Source: Acidobacteriota bacterium
GTDB lineage: Bacteria > Acidobacteriota > Vicinamibacteria > Vicinamibacterales > UBA8438
Reading direction: 5' to 3'
Length of the DNA stretch: 33,121 nucleotides
NCBI GenBank assembly: GCA_026707615.1
Contig: JAPOWL010000513.1
Location: 1-33,121 of the forward strand
Part shown: positions 16,348 to 24,166 of the stretch, piece by piece
Position numbering within the stretch: the stretch's first letter is position 1
Layout: each line of letters starts with the position of its first letter
Notes under the pieces: model-generated
Databases searched by the model: none
Told to the model about the DNA's origin: nothing
Seen by the model: the letters and a program-made list of their open reading frames with translations, nothing else
Position numbers and translations under genes: made by a program

Positions 16348-16377
16348 GCCTCCGTGGTCGGCAGACCCGCCGGAGGC
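16348..16377 (+). terminator. Candidate hairpin after the arylsulfotransferase gene
   Basis: GCCTCCG (16348-16354) pairs with CGGAGGC (16371-16377) over a 16-base loop, eight bases beyond the TAA at 16338-16340. No T-run follows, so this is a modest-confidence terminator. Confidence 0.35.
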
Positions 16378-16407
16378 GCTCCTGGAGGGGCGCCGGGGAC
16401 CCGGCGC

Positions 16408-16436
16408 GTGACTCCGGTTGCGCGGTGCGGTATAGA
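16408..16436 (+). promoter_or_regulatory. Promoter giving a possibly leaderless mRNA for the SMP-30-type gene
   Basis: GTGACT (16408-16413) and TATAGA (16431-16436) are separated by 17 bases and each match consensus at 4 of 6 positions. The expected start point lies around 16443, within about two bases of the ATG at 16445, and no Shine-Dalgarno is present. This predicts a leaderless transcript. Confidence 0.5.
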
Positions 16437-16444
16437 TCCCGGTC

Positions 16445-17545
16445 ATGCACATCGACCGCAACCTCCGCCTGTCGTCCCCCCGTGCGCGGCGCGGGATCGG
16501 TTCGCCCCTGACGCGGCGCGCGTTCCTCGGCGTGACCGTCACCTCGACGGCGATCGCGCCCCTGCTGGCCGCACAGCAGACCGCCCTCCCGCCGTACGTG
16601 CCGCGGGACTGGTCCGGGCAGACGCCGCTGCCCTACCCCGACCCCGACATCATCGCCCTCGACCCGCGGTTCCGGCCCTACATCCTCTTCAACACGCCGA
16701 TCCGGCGGCACTTCACGGGCACGCTGTGGGCCGAGGGCCCGGCGTGGAACGGCAGCGGCCGCTACCTCGTCTGGAGCGACATCCCGAACAACCGCCAGCT
16801 GCGCTGGCTCGAAGAGGACGGCCACGTCAGCGTGTTCCGGCAGCCGTCCGGTCACAGCAACGGCAACACGTTCGACCACGCCGGGCGCCAGCTCTCGTGC
16901 GAGCACGGAGGACGGAGGGTGGCGCGCTACGAGCATTCGGGCGCGGTGACGGTCATCGCCGACCGCTACGACGGCAGGCGCCTGAACTCCCCCAACGACG
17001 TCGTCATCCACCCGGACGGCAGCATCTGGTTCACGGATCCGCCTTACGGGATCCGGGGCAACTACGAGGGGCGGCCGGCGGAAACGGAGCTGCCGCTCTC
17101 GGTCTACCGCGTCGACGGCGCGACGGGGGCGATTGCGCGCGTCACCGACGAGATCGGCGCCCCCAACGGCCTCTGCTTCTCCCCCGACTACCGGCGGCTC
17201 TACGTCGCCGACACCGGGAGCGGCCGCAACGTCAAGGTGTGGGACGTCGACGGCGAGCGGCTGGTGAACGGGCGGGAGTTCGCGCGCCTCTCGCTGCCCG
17301 GCGACACGGAGTCGCTCTCCGTCGCCGACGGCATGCGGTGTGACGTCGATGGGAACGTCTGGGCGGGCGCGGCCCCCGGCGTGCAGATACTCGCGCCGGA
17401 CGGGGCCGCCATCGGCGTCATCCGCCTGCCGGAGCGCTGCGCGAACGTCTGCTTCGGCGGGACGCGGCGGAACCGGCTGTTCATGACCGCCAGCCAGTCG
17501 CTCTACTCCGTCTACGTCGGCACCCAGGGCGCCGGCATCGCCTGA
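16445..17545 (+). CDS. Tat-exported SMP-30/gluconolactonase/LRE-type propeller
   Basis: The product has 366 residues. A twin-arginine motif (LTRRAFLGV, Arg24-Arg25) precedes a hydrophobic stretch ending LLAAQQ, indicating export as a folded, metal-loaded protein. The six-bladed SMP-30 fold carries the expected divalent-metal ligands: Glu97 in WAEGPAW, Asn184 in NSPNDVV, Asn241 in APNGL and Asp295 in VADGMRCD. Such enzymes hydrolyse sugar lactones, and a lactonase would follow naturally after a quinoprotein dehydrogenase oxidising a sugar or alcohol; the PQQ dehydrogenase is the next gene. The ATG at 16445 sits almost at the predicted transcription start. The substrate is inferred from family only. 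Confidence 0.88.
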   Translation: MHIDRNLRLSSPRARRGIGSPLTRRAFLGVTVTSTAIAPLLAAQQTALPPYVPRDWSGQTPLPYPDPDIIALDPRFRPYILFNTPIRRHFTGTLWAEGPAWNGSGRYLVWSDIPNNRQLRWLEEDGHVSVFRQPSGHSNGNTFDHAGRQLSCEHGGRRVARYEHSGAVTVIADRYDGRRLNSPNDVVIHPDGSIWFTDPPYGIRGNYEGRPAETELPLSVYRVDGATGAIARVTDEIGAPNGLCFSPDYRRLYVADTGSGRNVKVWDVDGERLVNGREFARLSLPGDTESLSVADGMRCDVDGNVWAGAAPGVQILAPDGAAIGVIRLPERCANVCFGGTRRNRLFMTASQSLYSVYVGTQGAGIA

Positions 17546-17577
17546 CCGCAGCCTCGTCCGGACGCGTGGCGGCTGGC

Positions 17578-17583
17578 TATAAT
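17578..17583 (+). promoter_or_regulatory. Consensus -10 hexamer (TATAAT) before the PQQ dehydrogenase
   Basis: This is a perfect TATAAT in a GC-rich context, 30 bases ahead of the ATG at 17608 and followed by AGGAGG at 17597-17602. No good -35 is found at 16-18 bases. Its presence suggests the dehydrogenase can be transcribed separately from the SMP-30-type gene. Confidence 0.45.
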
Positions 17584-17607
17584 CCGTCCACGTCTCAGGA
17601 GGTCCGC

Positions 17608-19317
17608 ATGATGCCGCGCCCGCTCGCCAGCGTCGTTGCCTGCACCGTCGTCCCGCTCGTGCTCCTCGCCGCCGCACCGGCAGGAGCGCAGGACGAATCG
17701 TTCACGCCGGTCACCGACGCGGTCCTGCAGGACCCCGACCCGGCAGACTGGCTGAGCTGGCGGCGCACGCTCGACGGCTGGGGCTACAGCCCGCTGGACG
17801 AGATCGACAGCGGCAACGTGGGCGAGCTGCGGCTGGCGTGGTCGTGGGGTCTCGAGGCGGGCGTGTCGCAGACGACGCCGGTCGTCTACGACGGCGTCAT
17901 GTACATCGCCAACCCCGGCAACGTCGTGCAGGCCCTCGACGCCGCGACGGGCGACTTCATCTGGGAGTACCGCCGCGACATGGAGGAGCGGCGGCGCCCC
18001 GCGGCGCAGTTGCGCAGCCTCGCCATCTACGAGGACCTCATCATCCTGAACACCGTCGACGCGCACATCGTCGGCCTCGACGCCCGCACCGGCGAGGTGC
18101 GCTGGGACACCGACGTCGCGCCCGATCACGACGGCTACGGCTTCTCGAGCGGGCCCGTGATCGCCGACGGGACGGTAGTGGCGGGGCTCCGCGGCTGCGA
18201 GCGCTTCCGTGACGACACCTGCTACATCGTCGGCGTCGACGGGCGGACGGGACGCCTGGTGTGGCGCACCTCGACCATCGCGCGGCCGGGCGAGCGCGGC
18301 GGCGACACCTGGGGCGACCTGCCGCTCCTGTTCCGGGCCGGCAGCGACGCCTGGATCCCCGGCAGCTACGACCCCGTCAACCGCCTCGTCTACTACGGCA
18401 CGGCGCAGGCCAAGCCGTGGTCGCGGGACGCGCGGGGGACGGACGGCGACGCCCTCTACAGCAACTCGACGCTGGCGCTCGATCCGGCCACCGGCGAGAT
18501 GCGCTGGTTCTTCCAGCACATCCCCGGCGACAGCCACGACATGGACGAGACGTTCGAGCGCATCCTCATCGACTACGACGGCAAGCAGTCGGTGTTCAGC
18601 ATGGGCAAGCTGGCCATCCTGTGGGAGCTCGACCGCGCGACCGGCGCGTTCGTCAACGCCGTGGACCTCGGCTACCAGAACCTGGCCGACGTCGACACGG
18701 AGACCGGCGAGTTCACCTACCGCGAGGGAATGGTGTCGGGCGTCGGCGAGGAGCTCTTCTTCTGCCCCAGCACGGGCGGCTTCAAGAGCCTGCGGGCCAT
18801 GTCCTACCACCCGGACACCGGCGCCCTCTACGTCCCGCTCAACCTGCAGTGCGAGACCGCGGCCTTCGGGCCGGTCGAGCGCCGGCCGGGCGGCGGCGGG
18901 ACCGGCGGCGTCCGCGGGCGCCTGAACCACTTCCACCCCGACGCCCCGGACGTGCTCGGGGAGTTCCAGGCCCTCGACATCCGCACGGGCGAAACCCTCT
19001 GGAAGCACCGCCGCCGCGCGCCCTACAACACGGCGGCCTTGGCCACAGCGGGCGGCCTCGTCTTCATCGGCGACTGGGAGCGCCATGTCTTCGCCTACGA
19101 CGCGGCGAGCGGCGAGCAGCTCTGGCAGAGCCGCCTGACGACGATGGCGAACGGCTACCCCATCACCTACGCGGTCGACGGCAAGCAGTACATCGCCTTC
19201 GGCGCCGGCGGCCCGCTCGGCGGCTCGAGCTGGACCAGCATCATCCCCGCCGACCTGATCCCGGAGATGCGCAACCCCCGGTCGGGCAACGCCGTCTTCG
19301 TCTTCGCGCTGCCTTGA
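17608..19317 (+). CDS. PQQ-dependent alcohol/sugar dehydrogenase
   Basis: The product has 569 residues. AGGAGG at 17597-17602 supports the ATG at 17608, and the signal peptide ends PAGAQ near residue 28. It is a quinoprotein dehydrogenase of the methanol/ethanol dehydrogenase superfamily. N-terminal DWLSWRRTLDGWGYSPLDEI is followed by tryptophan-docking blades such as LDAATGDFIWEY, LDARTGEVRW, VDGRTGRLVW, LDPATGEMRW and LDIRTGETLW. DSHDMDE (309-315) lies where the catalytic Asp is expected, giving a D-x-D pair (Asp311, Asp313). Cys197 and Cys205 are near each other, but there is no adjacent Cys-Cys. There is no fused haem domain, so electrons would pass to a separate cytochrome such as the one at 1271. 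It probably works with the upstream lactonase-type protein. Confidence 0.85.
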   Translation: MMPRPLASVVACTVVPLVLLAAAPAGAQDESFTPVTDAVLQDPDPADWLSWRRTLDGWGYSPLDEIDSGNVGELRLAWSWGLEAGVSQTTPVVYDGVMYIANPGNVVQALDAATGDFIWEYRRDMEERRRPAAQLRSLAIYEDLIILNTVDAHIVGLDARTGEVRWDTDVAPDHDGYGFSSGPVIADGTVVAGLRGCERFRDDTCYIVGVDGRTGRLVWRTSTIARPGERGGDTWGDLPLLFRAGSDAWIPGSYDPVNRLVYYGTAQAKPWSRDARGTDGDALYSNSTLALDPATGEMRWFFQHIPGDSHDMDETFERILIDYDGKQSVFSMGKLAILWELDRATGAFVNAVDLGYQNLADVDTETGEFTYREGMVSGVGEELFFCPSTGGFKSLRAMSYHPDTGALYVPLNLQCETAAFGPVERRPGGGGTGGVRGRLNHFHPDAPDVLGEFQALDIRTGETLWKHRRRAPYNTAALATAGGLVFIGDWERHVFAYDAASGEQLWQSRLTTMANGYPITYAVDGKQYIAFGAGGPLGGSSWTSIIPADLIPEMRNPRSGNAVFVFALP

Positions 19318-19427
19318 CGGCCGATGGCATTTCCGTAGCGTCCATCCTCGCGCGGGAAGGGCCGGGAACGCCATCCCGACCAGGCGCTCTCGGCCGTCTT
19401 CGTCCGCTCCGCCCCACTCCGCCGCTC

Positions 19428-19785
19428 ACGTCGTGGACCAACGCGTTCGACGGGGGCGCCGGCGTCCGGGCGGGCGTCGCGCTCGGCTATGACTGGGGAG
19501 CCGTCCGGCTCGAAGGCGAGTACTTCCACCGCGTGACGGCCCACGGCGATCAATCCGACATCGACATCTTCGACGACGTGACGCTGGACAAGCGGGAGCA
19601 GGAGATCGAGCTTGCGGTCGGCGGCGTCGACGACTGTCGGTCGCACGCCGGCTTCGTGAACGCGTACTACGACTTCGCGCCAGCGGCGGCGTCCTGGACG
19701 CCGTACGTCGGGGCCGGGTTCGGCTGGGAACGGGCATCGATCGACTACGTGTCGGTGTGGTTGGGCTCCGAACCCTCGCCCTGCA
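19428..19785 (+). pseudogene. Truncated outer-membrane beta-barrel protein fragment
   Basis: One frame shows alternating amphipathic strands typical of OmpA/porin-like barrels: GVRAGVALGYDWGAVRLEGE, EYFHRVTAHGDQSDIDIFDD, and GFVNAYYDFAPAAASWTPYV followed by GAGFGWERASIDYVS. There is no start codon with a ribosome site, no signal peptide and no C-terminal aromatic strand. The similarity stops at about 19785, exactly where the opposite-strand gene ends, so the fragment was probably cut by a rearrangement there. It could also be a remnant of a gene disrupted when the 19786-21950 pair was inserted. The interval 19318-19427 shows nothing recognisable. Confidence 0.5.
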
Positions 19786-21069
19786 TCATCGATCGCGTCC
19801 GCTCAGCTCGGACGGCGTGATGGCTCCGAGGGCCTTCGACCGGGCCTCGTCCACCGCTCTCGCCAGCTCCGCCTTCATGGCCGCCTTCTGCTCGTCCACG
19901 AGCTCGATCAGCTCCCGTTCGAGGGCATCCCGGTTGAAGTGCTCGTCGACGACCAGAACGGCGACGTCGACGAGCAGCCAGGCGGCGGCGCCCGCGGCCA
20001 GGCCGCCCGCCGCGGCGCCGAGTGCGCTCGCCGTCCTGCCTGCGCTCCTGGTCAACAGTCTCGCGGACAGGCCCTTGATCAGCGTCCTCCCGGCGACCGC
20101 GCCGCGGGCGGCGGCACCGGCGGCCAGGATGCCGGTCGGCGGGGCGGAGGTAGTGAATCGACGCACCGCGTCCGGCATCGCGACGCTCAGCATGCTCTCG
20201 TACGCCGTGCGAAGTCCCGTCGTTCCGACCTCGGTGCAGGACGTGCCGGCCCCCGGGGGCGGGAGGGCGGGCAGCGTCCGCACCTCGTCGCGCATCCGCC
20301 GAGCGATCAGGTCCCGCATCTCCTCTCGCATGACCGTCTCGACGCCGGCAGACGCCTGCCGAACCCGATCGGGCAGGTCGGCGAACAACCGCGAGTCGGT
20401 TGCCTGTCTCAGTCGTTCCAGGTGATCGAGGGCCTCCGGCACGAGTTCCGAGTCGTGCCATCGTTCGAGGGCCGCCCGCGCGAGCTGCGACTCTCGCAGC
20501 CGATCGAGCGCGCCCTGCACCAGCCTCGAATCTTGCAGTCGTTCGAGGGCCGCCCGCGCGAGTTGCGATTGCAGGAGTTGATTGGGAATCGCCTGCGCCA
20601 GTTGCGCGTACTGCCCGGCCAGCGAATAGTGCCAGTCGACGAAGCCGGGAATGCGCGCGTAGACAGGCCCGAACGCCGCGTCCACGTTGTCCCGGAGCGC
20701 CCGCTCGGTCAGCGGCAGCGGCTCGCGGCTCAGACGTCCCGCCGCCGATGTCCACCACGCTCTTCCCAGCCGCTCCAACTCGCCGTCCCGCATCCGTTCG
20801 CACTCCGGCACGGGTGCGTCCGGAGGCCCCGGGGGCGTCGGCGCGTCCACGCGCAGGAGCAGGTCGATCGAGGCAGTCCCGACCACAATCGACAAGAGCG
20901 TCGCCGAGATCAGGACGAGGATCGTCCGCCCAGCCCACGCTGCCCGGCCCGCCCGCTTCCGGGGCGCCGCGGGCGCCACCCCCCACACGTCCGGCCGGTC
21001 CGGCGGTTGTCGGCCGGTCTCGAGCGAGTCTCTGTCCGTCATGCCGTCGCCGCCGTTGCTCGTCGACAT
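19786..21069 (-). CDS. Membrane protein with four 13-residue helical repeats, unknown function
   Basis: The product has 427 residues. The ATG at 21069 shares its A with the TAA of the upstream gene (TAATG), so translation is coupled. A soluble Pro/Arg-rich N-terminus is followed by one membrane helix (TILVLISATLLSIVVGTASI). A long periplasmic or cytosolic helical part comes next, with 13-residue repeats: SQLARAALERLQD, SRLVQGALDRLRE, SQLARAALERWHD and SELVPEALDHLER. A Gly/Ala-rich segment with glycine-zipper character (ALGAAAGGLAAGAAAWLLVD) is the second membrane region. It precedes a charged C-terminal helix (ALERELIELVDEQKAAMKAE), likely coiled. I do not recognise the family. The layout suggests a membrane-anchored helical spacer or channel-like subunit working with the protein encoded just upstream. 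Confidence 0.75.
   Translation of the reverse strand: MSTSNGGDGMTDRDSLETGRQPPDRPDVWGVAPAAPRKRAGRAAWAGRTILVLISATLLSIVVGTASIDLLLRVDAPTPPGPPDAPVPECERMRDGELERLGRAWWTSAAGRLSREPLPLTERALRDNVDAAFGPVYARIPGFVDWHYSLAGQYAQLAQAIPNQLLQSQLARAALERLQDSRLVQGALDRLRESQLARAALERWHDSELVPEALDHLERLRQATDSRLFADLPDRVRQASAGVETVMREEMRDLIARRMRDEVRTLPALPPPGAGTSCTEVGTTGLRTAYESMLSVAMPDAVRRFTTSAPPTGILAAGAAARGAVAGRTLIKGLSARLLTRSAGRTASALGAAAGGLAAGAAAWLLVDVAVLVVDEHFNRDALERELIELVDEQKAAMKAELARAVDEARSKALGAITPSELSGRDR
20423..20578 (-). repeat. Four tandem 39-bp coding repeats
   Basis: The units are 20423-20461, 20462-20500, 20501-20539 and 20540-20578. Units 2 and 4 are nearly identical at the left (CGTTCGAGGGCCGCCCGCGC). Each unit encodes 13 residues with the pattern S-x-L-x-x-x-A-L-E/D-R. 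The repeats keep frame, so they could change copy number without breaking the gene. Confidence 0.8.
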
Positions 21070-21950
21070 TACCCGGCCCCTCGATACGGTCCCGCGATCC
21101 TGCAGGCCAGCAACATGGACCCCTCCAGCCCGCGGACGAACGCGCCGAACACGACGGCGGCGTTCAGGAAGAAGCCGGTCCACAGGAGCAATCTCATCCC
21201 ATCCTGCATCCAGGGCGACGTCGCCGCGGTCGTGACGAAGTACCAGGACAGCCCCTCGACCTGCGCGGCGAACGGCAGCGTGTCGTCCACGACGGGGCAT
21301 GCGGAACGGCCACGGGCGGAGAACGCCTCCAGGGTCCGTTCCAGCGAATCGGGAAAGATGTCCTCCCCGGGTACGGGAATCAGGTAGTAGTTGGCGAGCA
21401 GGTAGGCGCCGGTGACTCCCACCAGCACCAGGGTCCCTGCGATGCGGGCGGCAAGGATGTCGGCGACCGTCGTGCGTCGTTCGGCGCCACCCGCGTCGCG
21501 CCGGAAATGGCGTCCCGGCCAGCAGGACAGAGCGTGGAACGCGAGCGGCGCAATGGCTGCCGCCGCCCCGAAGAACAACCAATCGGTTGGCCGCGCGAGC
21601 GCGGCGAAGACGACCAGGAACGCCGCCAGCGGGACCGCCGCGGCCAGGCTGATCGACCCGGGCAGCCATGTCCGCTGCAGCCGCCGGTGCAGGAACGATC
21701 GACGGTCGAGATAGTAGTCGACGGCGAAGCGTCTCCGCTCCAGCCGGTACTCCAGCAGCCCGCAGAAGATCGCGAGCGCGATCAGGGCCGGAAACGCGAG
21801 GGCCAGGCAGGAGCGCTCGTAGGAGCGATGCCAGAGGAACACGAGAGCGAGAAACAGCGCGCAGGCGAACAGCGAGTAAACGACGCGGTCGACGCTGCGA
21901 CCGCGGAGCGTCGTGTGCGCTCTCGGTTCGAGATCAGCGATCCGGCGCAT
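21069..21950 (-). CDS. Polytopic membrane protein of unknown function
   Basis: The product has 293 residues with about six predicted membrane helices, including VVYSLFACALFLALVFLW, LALAFPALIALAIFCGLLEY, ISLAAAVPLAAFLVVFAALA, WLFFGAAAAIAPLAFHALSC, AGTLVLVGVTGAYLLANYYL and LLLWTGFFLNAAVVFGAFV. Between the first and later helices lies an Arg-rich cytoplasmic-type loop (YRLERRRFAVDYYLDRRSF), and there is a soluble loop with one Cys (SACPVVDD) between the last two helices. No transporter or enzyme signature is visible. It overlaps the next gene by one base (TAATG), making a two-gene module. The ATG at 21950 has no strong ribosome site. Function is unknown. Confidence 0.75.
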   Translation of the reverse strand: MRRIADLEPRAHTTLRGRSVDRVVYSLFACALFLALVFLWHRSYERSCLALAFPALIALAIFCGLLEYRLERRRFAVDYYLDRRSFLHRRLQRTWLPGSISLAAAVPLAAFLVVFAALARPTDWLFFGAAAAIAPLAFHALSCWPGRHFRRDAGGAERRTTVADILAARIAGTLVLVGVTGAYLLANYYLIPVPGEDIFPDSLERTLEAFSARGRSACPVVDDTLPFAAQVEGLSWYFVTTAATSPWMQDGMRLLLWTGFFLNAAVVFGAFVRGLEGSMLLACRIAGPYRGAG

Positions 21951-22110
21951 CGCGAGAGTACGCTACTACGTTCGCCCGCGTCCCGACTCGCCGGTTGCGG
22001 CTCGGCCTGCCCACTTCGTCATCTCGACGGCGGCGGCGCGGTCCGGAACGGAATCGCAGCGGCGCACGCCGGGTTTCTCCCAGCACCGCGAGAAGGGCGC
22101 GCCGCCGGCG

Positions 22111-23439
22111 TCAGGTGGCGCGAGTCAGCCGCTGCAGACGTTCGGCCGCCGCCCCGAGGGTCGCCCGGCTGCGGCAGAAGGCGAACCGCAGGTACCGTGA
22201 GCCCTCGGCGCTCGCCCCGTAGAAGTTGTCCCCGGGGACCGCGGCCACGCCGACGCGTTCGATGACACGAATCGCGGCCGCCATCGGCTCCAGGTCCCCC
22301 AGGTCGGGCACGCCGCGGTAGTCGGCGAACAGGTAATAGGCGCCGCGCGGTTCGGTGAAGCGGAAGCCTGCGTCGCGCAGTGCCCCTCCGAGGAGCGCCC
22401 GCTTCGCGGCGTACCCCTCCGCGAGGCCGCGGAAGAACTCCGCGGGCATTTCCAGCAGCGTCACCGCCGCCTTCTGGAGCGGCGTCGGCGCCTGGATCAC
22501 GAGCGTGTCGTGGACGGCGCGAATGACCGGCGTCAGGTGCGGGGGCGCCAGCACCCAGCCCACCCGCCAACCGGTGGCGTTGGCCGTCTTGGAGATCGAG
22601 TTGACGACGACCGTCCGCTCTCGCATGCCGTCGAGCCTGGCCAGCGAACGGTGACGCGCGCCGTCGAAGACGATGTGCTCGTAGATCTCGTCCGTGATCA
22701 CGACGAGGTCGTGCGAACGCGCCACGTCCGCGACGAGCGCCAGATCCGCCGCCTCGAACACCTTCCCCGTCGGGTTGTGCGGCGTGTTCAGGATGAGGAA
22801 CCGGGCACCATCCGCGGCGCGCCGCAGCTCGTCGGGATCGAGCCGCCACCCCGACCCGTCCGCGCACTCCCGCAGGGTGACGTAACGCGGCGTCAGTCCG
22901 AACACCTCGGCCTGCGCGGGGTACATCTCGTGGAACGGCTCCGGCACGACCACCGCGTCCCCGCGGCGGCCGAGTGCGGCCAGCGTAGCGGCAAGCCCCT
23001 CGGTGGAGCCGAGCACGACCGTCGTCTCCGTCTCCGGGTCCGGCTCGAAACCGCTCCAGCGAGCCGTGTACGCGGCGATGGCGCGGCGCAGCTCCGGCAG
23101 GCCGAAGGGATAGGAGTACTGGTTCAGCTCGTCGGGTGCTCCCTGCAGGTGCCGCAGGGCGTCGCGCAGCGACGCCGCCGGAGCGCTGGCATCGTCGTCC
23201 GTCATGCCGGCCGTCCCGGGCGCGGCCTCGGCGCTTGACGGGCGAGTGCCGAATCCGGCCGCCGTGACCAGCTCGAGCCGACGAATGCCCGCGTCGCTCC
23301 CGCCGAGCAGCGCCGCCATCGCTCCCCAGACCAATGGATAGGCCGGGGGCTCGTCGGTGAATCCCTGCGCGAGGTTGATGGCTCCGTGCTCGTTCGCGAG
23401 CCGGGTCATTCGCCGAATGACCGATTCGCTGACCGGCAT
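22111..23439 (-). CDS. Class I/II PLP-dependent aminotransferase
   Basis: The product has 442 residues from ATG 23439 (MPVSESVIRRM). The PLP-lysine motif SISKTANATGWRVGW is present, as are NTPHNPTGKV, VVITDEIYEHIVFDG and NQYSYPFGLPELRRAIAAY. This is a fold-type I aminotransferase of the kynurenine/methionine/aspartate transaminase group, probably cytosolic since no signal is present. A segment of about 50 residues between GFTDEPPAYPLVWG and DELNQYSYPFG is longer than in short aspartate aminotransferases but is normal for this subgroup as I recall it. A longer start at 23508 would add a hydrophobic stretch and is less likely, because a -10-like TAGAAT sits between the two. The neighbours give no pathway clue. 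Confidence 0.87.
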   Translation of the reverse strand: MPVSESVIRRMTRLANEHGAINLAQGFTDEPPAYPLVWGAMAALLGGSDAGIRRLELVTAAGFGTRPSSAEAAPGTAGMTDDDASAPAASLRDALRHLQGAPDELNQYSYPFGLPELRRAIAAYTARWSGFEPDPETETTVVLGSTEGLAATLAALGRRGDAVVVPEPFHEMYPAQAEVFGLTPRYVTLRECADGSGWRLDPDELRRAADGARFLILNTPHNPTGKVFEAADLALVADVARSHDLVVITDEIYEHIVFDGARHRSLARLDGMRERTVVVNSISKTANATGWRVGWVLAPPHLTPVIRAVHDTLVIQAPTPLQKAAVTLLEMPAEFFRGLAEGYAAKRALLGGALRDAGFRFTEPRGAYYLFADYRGVPDLGDLEPMAAAIRVIERVGVAAVPGDNFYGASAEGSRYLRFAFCRSRATLGAAAERLQRLTRAT

Positions 23440-23447
23440 CGGCCGCC

Positions 23448-23453
23448 ATTCTA
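23448..23453 (-). promoter_or_regulatory. -10-like TAGAAT immediately upstream of the aminotransferase
   Basis: On the minus strand TAGAAT spans 23453-23448, with the ATG at 23439. The predicted start point would fall within a few bases of the ATG and no Shine-Dalgarno precedes it, so this could be another leaderless gene. No good -35 is present at 16-18 bases. Confidence 0.35.
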
Positions 23454-23553
23454 CGCCTGCGGAGACGCCCAGGTAGACAACGAAGAAGACGAGCACTCCG
23501 TGGGCCAACGGTCCTTCGTCAACGGACAGGCTCCGCGAAATCGACAGGAACAG

Positions 23554-23572
23554 GCCGCCGGCCGCCGGCGGC
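23554..23572. terminator. GC palindrome in the gap after the MbcA-like gene
   Basis: GCCGCCGGC (23554-23562) and GCCGGCGGC (23564-23572) are a perfect 9-bp inverted repeat with one central base, about 107 bases downstream of the stop at 23679 on the minus strand. It could be a terminator for the minus-strand island; there is no T-run and no real loop. The rest of 23440-23678 holds no gene I can support. Confidence 0.25.
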
Positions 23573-23678
23573 GCGGAGGCTCAAGCGAGTGGTCAAGGCG
23601 CGGCCAGCCGCGTGGCGGCCGATCCGGTCCGCGCCACAGGACAAAGGGCGGAGTTCGGCGTGCGGAAGTCAGACCCGA

Positions 23679-24065
23679 TCACGTGGAGGGCACCGCCGCC
23701 AGTGCGTGTGCCAAGCTGCTCACCAACTGCGCGTCCGCATCGTCCGGCCTCCAATCGGGAATCAGCACGTCGACGGGCGCACGATTGCCGAGGGCAGCCC
23801 GCGGCCGAATGAACCAGCGACGGATGCCGGCGTCGTTGTAGGCGCCGCCCAAGTCATCGACCATCAGCGCGAGCGCGTGCAGGCGGGCAGCGACGTCGAC
23901 CGGGATCCTCCGGGCGCCGGACGAATACCCGCGCACGCTGACGGCGGGCACTCTCAGCAGGCGAGCGAGCACGTCGGCGCCGAGCACGCGCTGCATCGCC
24001 CGCCATTCCGTGGCGGTGGCCGGCGACAGCGCGCATCTGGGTTCCTCTCGTTGAAAGTCCACCAT
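23679..24065 (-). CDS. Xre/MbcA/ParS-like antitoxin-type DNA-binding protein
   Basis: The product has 128 residues. Residues about 24-66 look like a helix-turn-helix (LGADVLARLLRVPAVSVRGY). The C-terminal half matches the MbcA/ParS toxin-binding region: DDLGGAYNDAGIRRWFIRPR, then ALGNRAPVDVLIPDW. Proteins of this type usually partner a RES-domain toxin (MbcT/ParT) encoded next to them. No RES-like frame is seen on either side, so this copy is an orphan or has a different partner. It lies 101 bases downstream of the three-gene NTPase operon on the same strand and could be its regulator or last member. The ATG at 24065 lacks a strong ribosome site. Confidence 0.65.
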   Translation of the reverse strand: MVDFQREEPRCALSPATATEWRAMQRVLGADVLARLLRVPAVSVRGYSSGARRIPVDVAARLHALALMVDDLGGAYNDAGIRRWFIRPRAALGNRAPVDVLIPDWRPDDADAQLVSSLAHALAAVPST

Positions 24066-24166
24066 CGTCCGAGACTACCCCCGCCACCGTCGCCGCCGGC
24101 CGGCCCGCGCGCCGACCGAAGCCGGGCCGGTCCGGTCCCGGAACGGGAACGGGCTTCGCCGACAGC

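Noticed and set aside
20423-20578. Four 39-bp repeats considered as a CRISPR array
   Set aside because: Units are contiguous with no spacers, are in frame, and encode a consistent 13-residue helical pattern.
23440-23508. N-terminal extension of the aminotransferase to 23508 with a hydrophobic stretch
   Set aside because: The family starts around MPVSESVIRRM. A -10-like box lies inside the extension, and a membrane anchor would be unusual for this enzyme.
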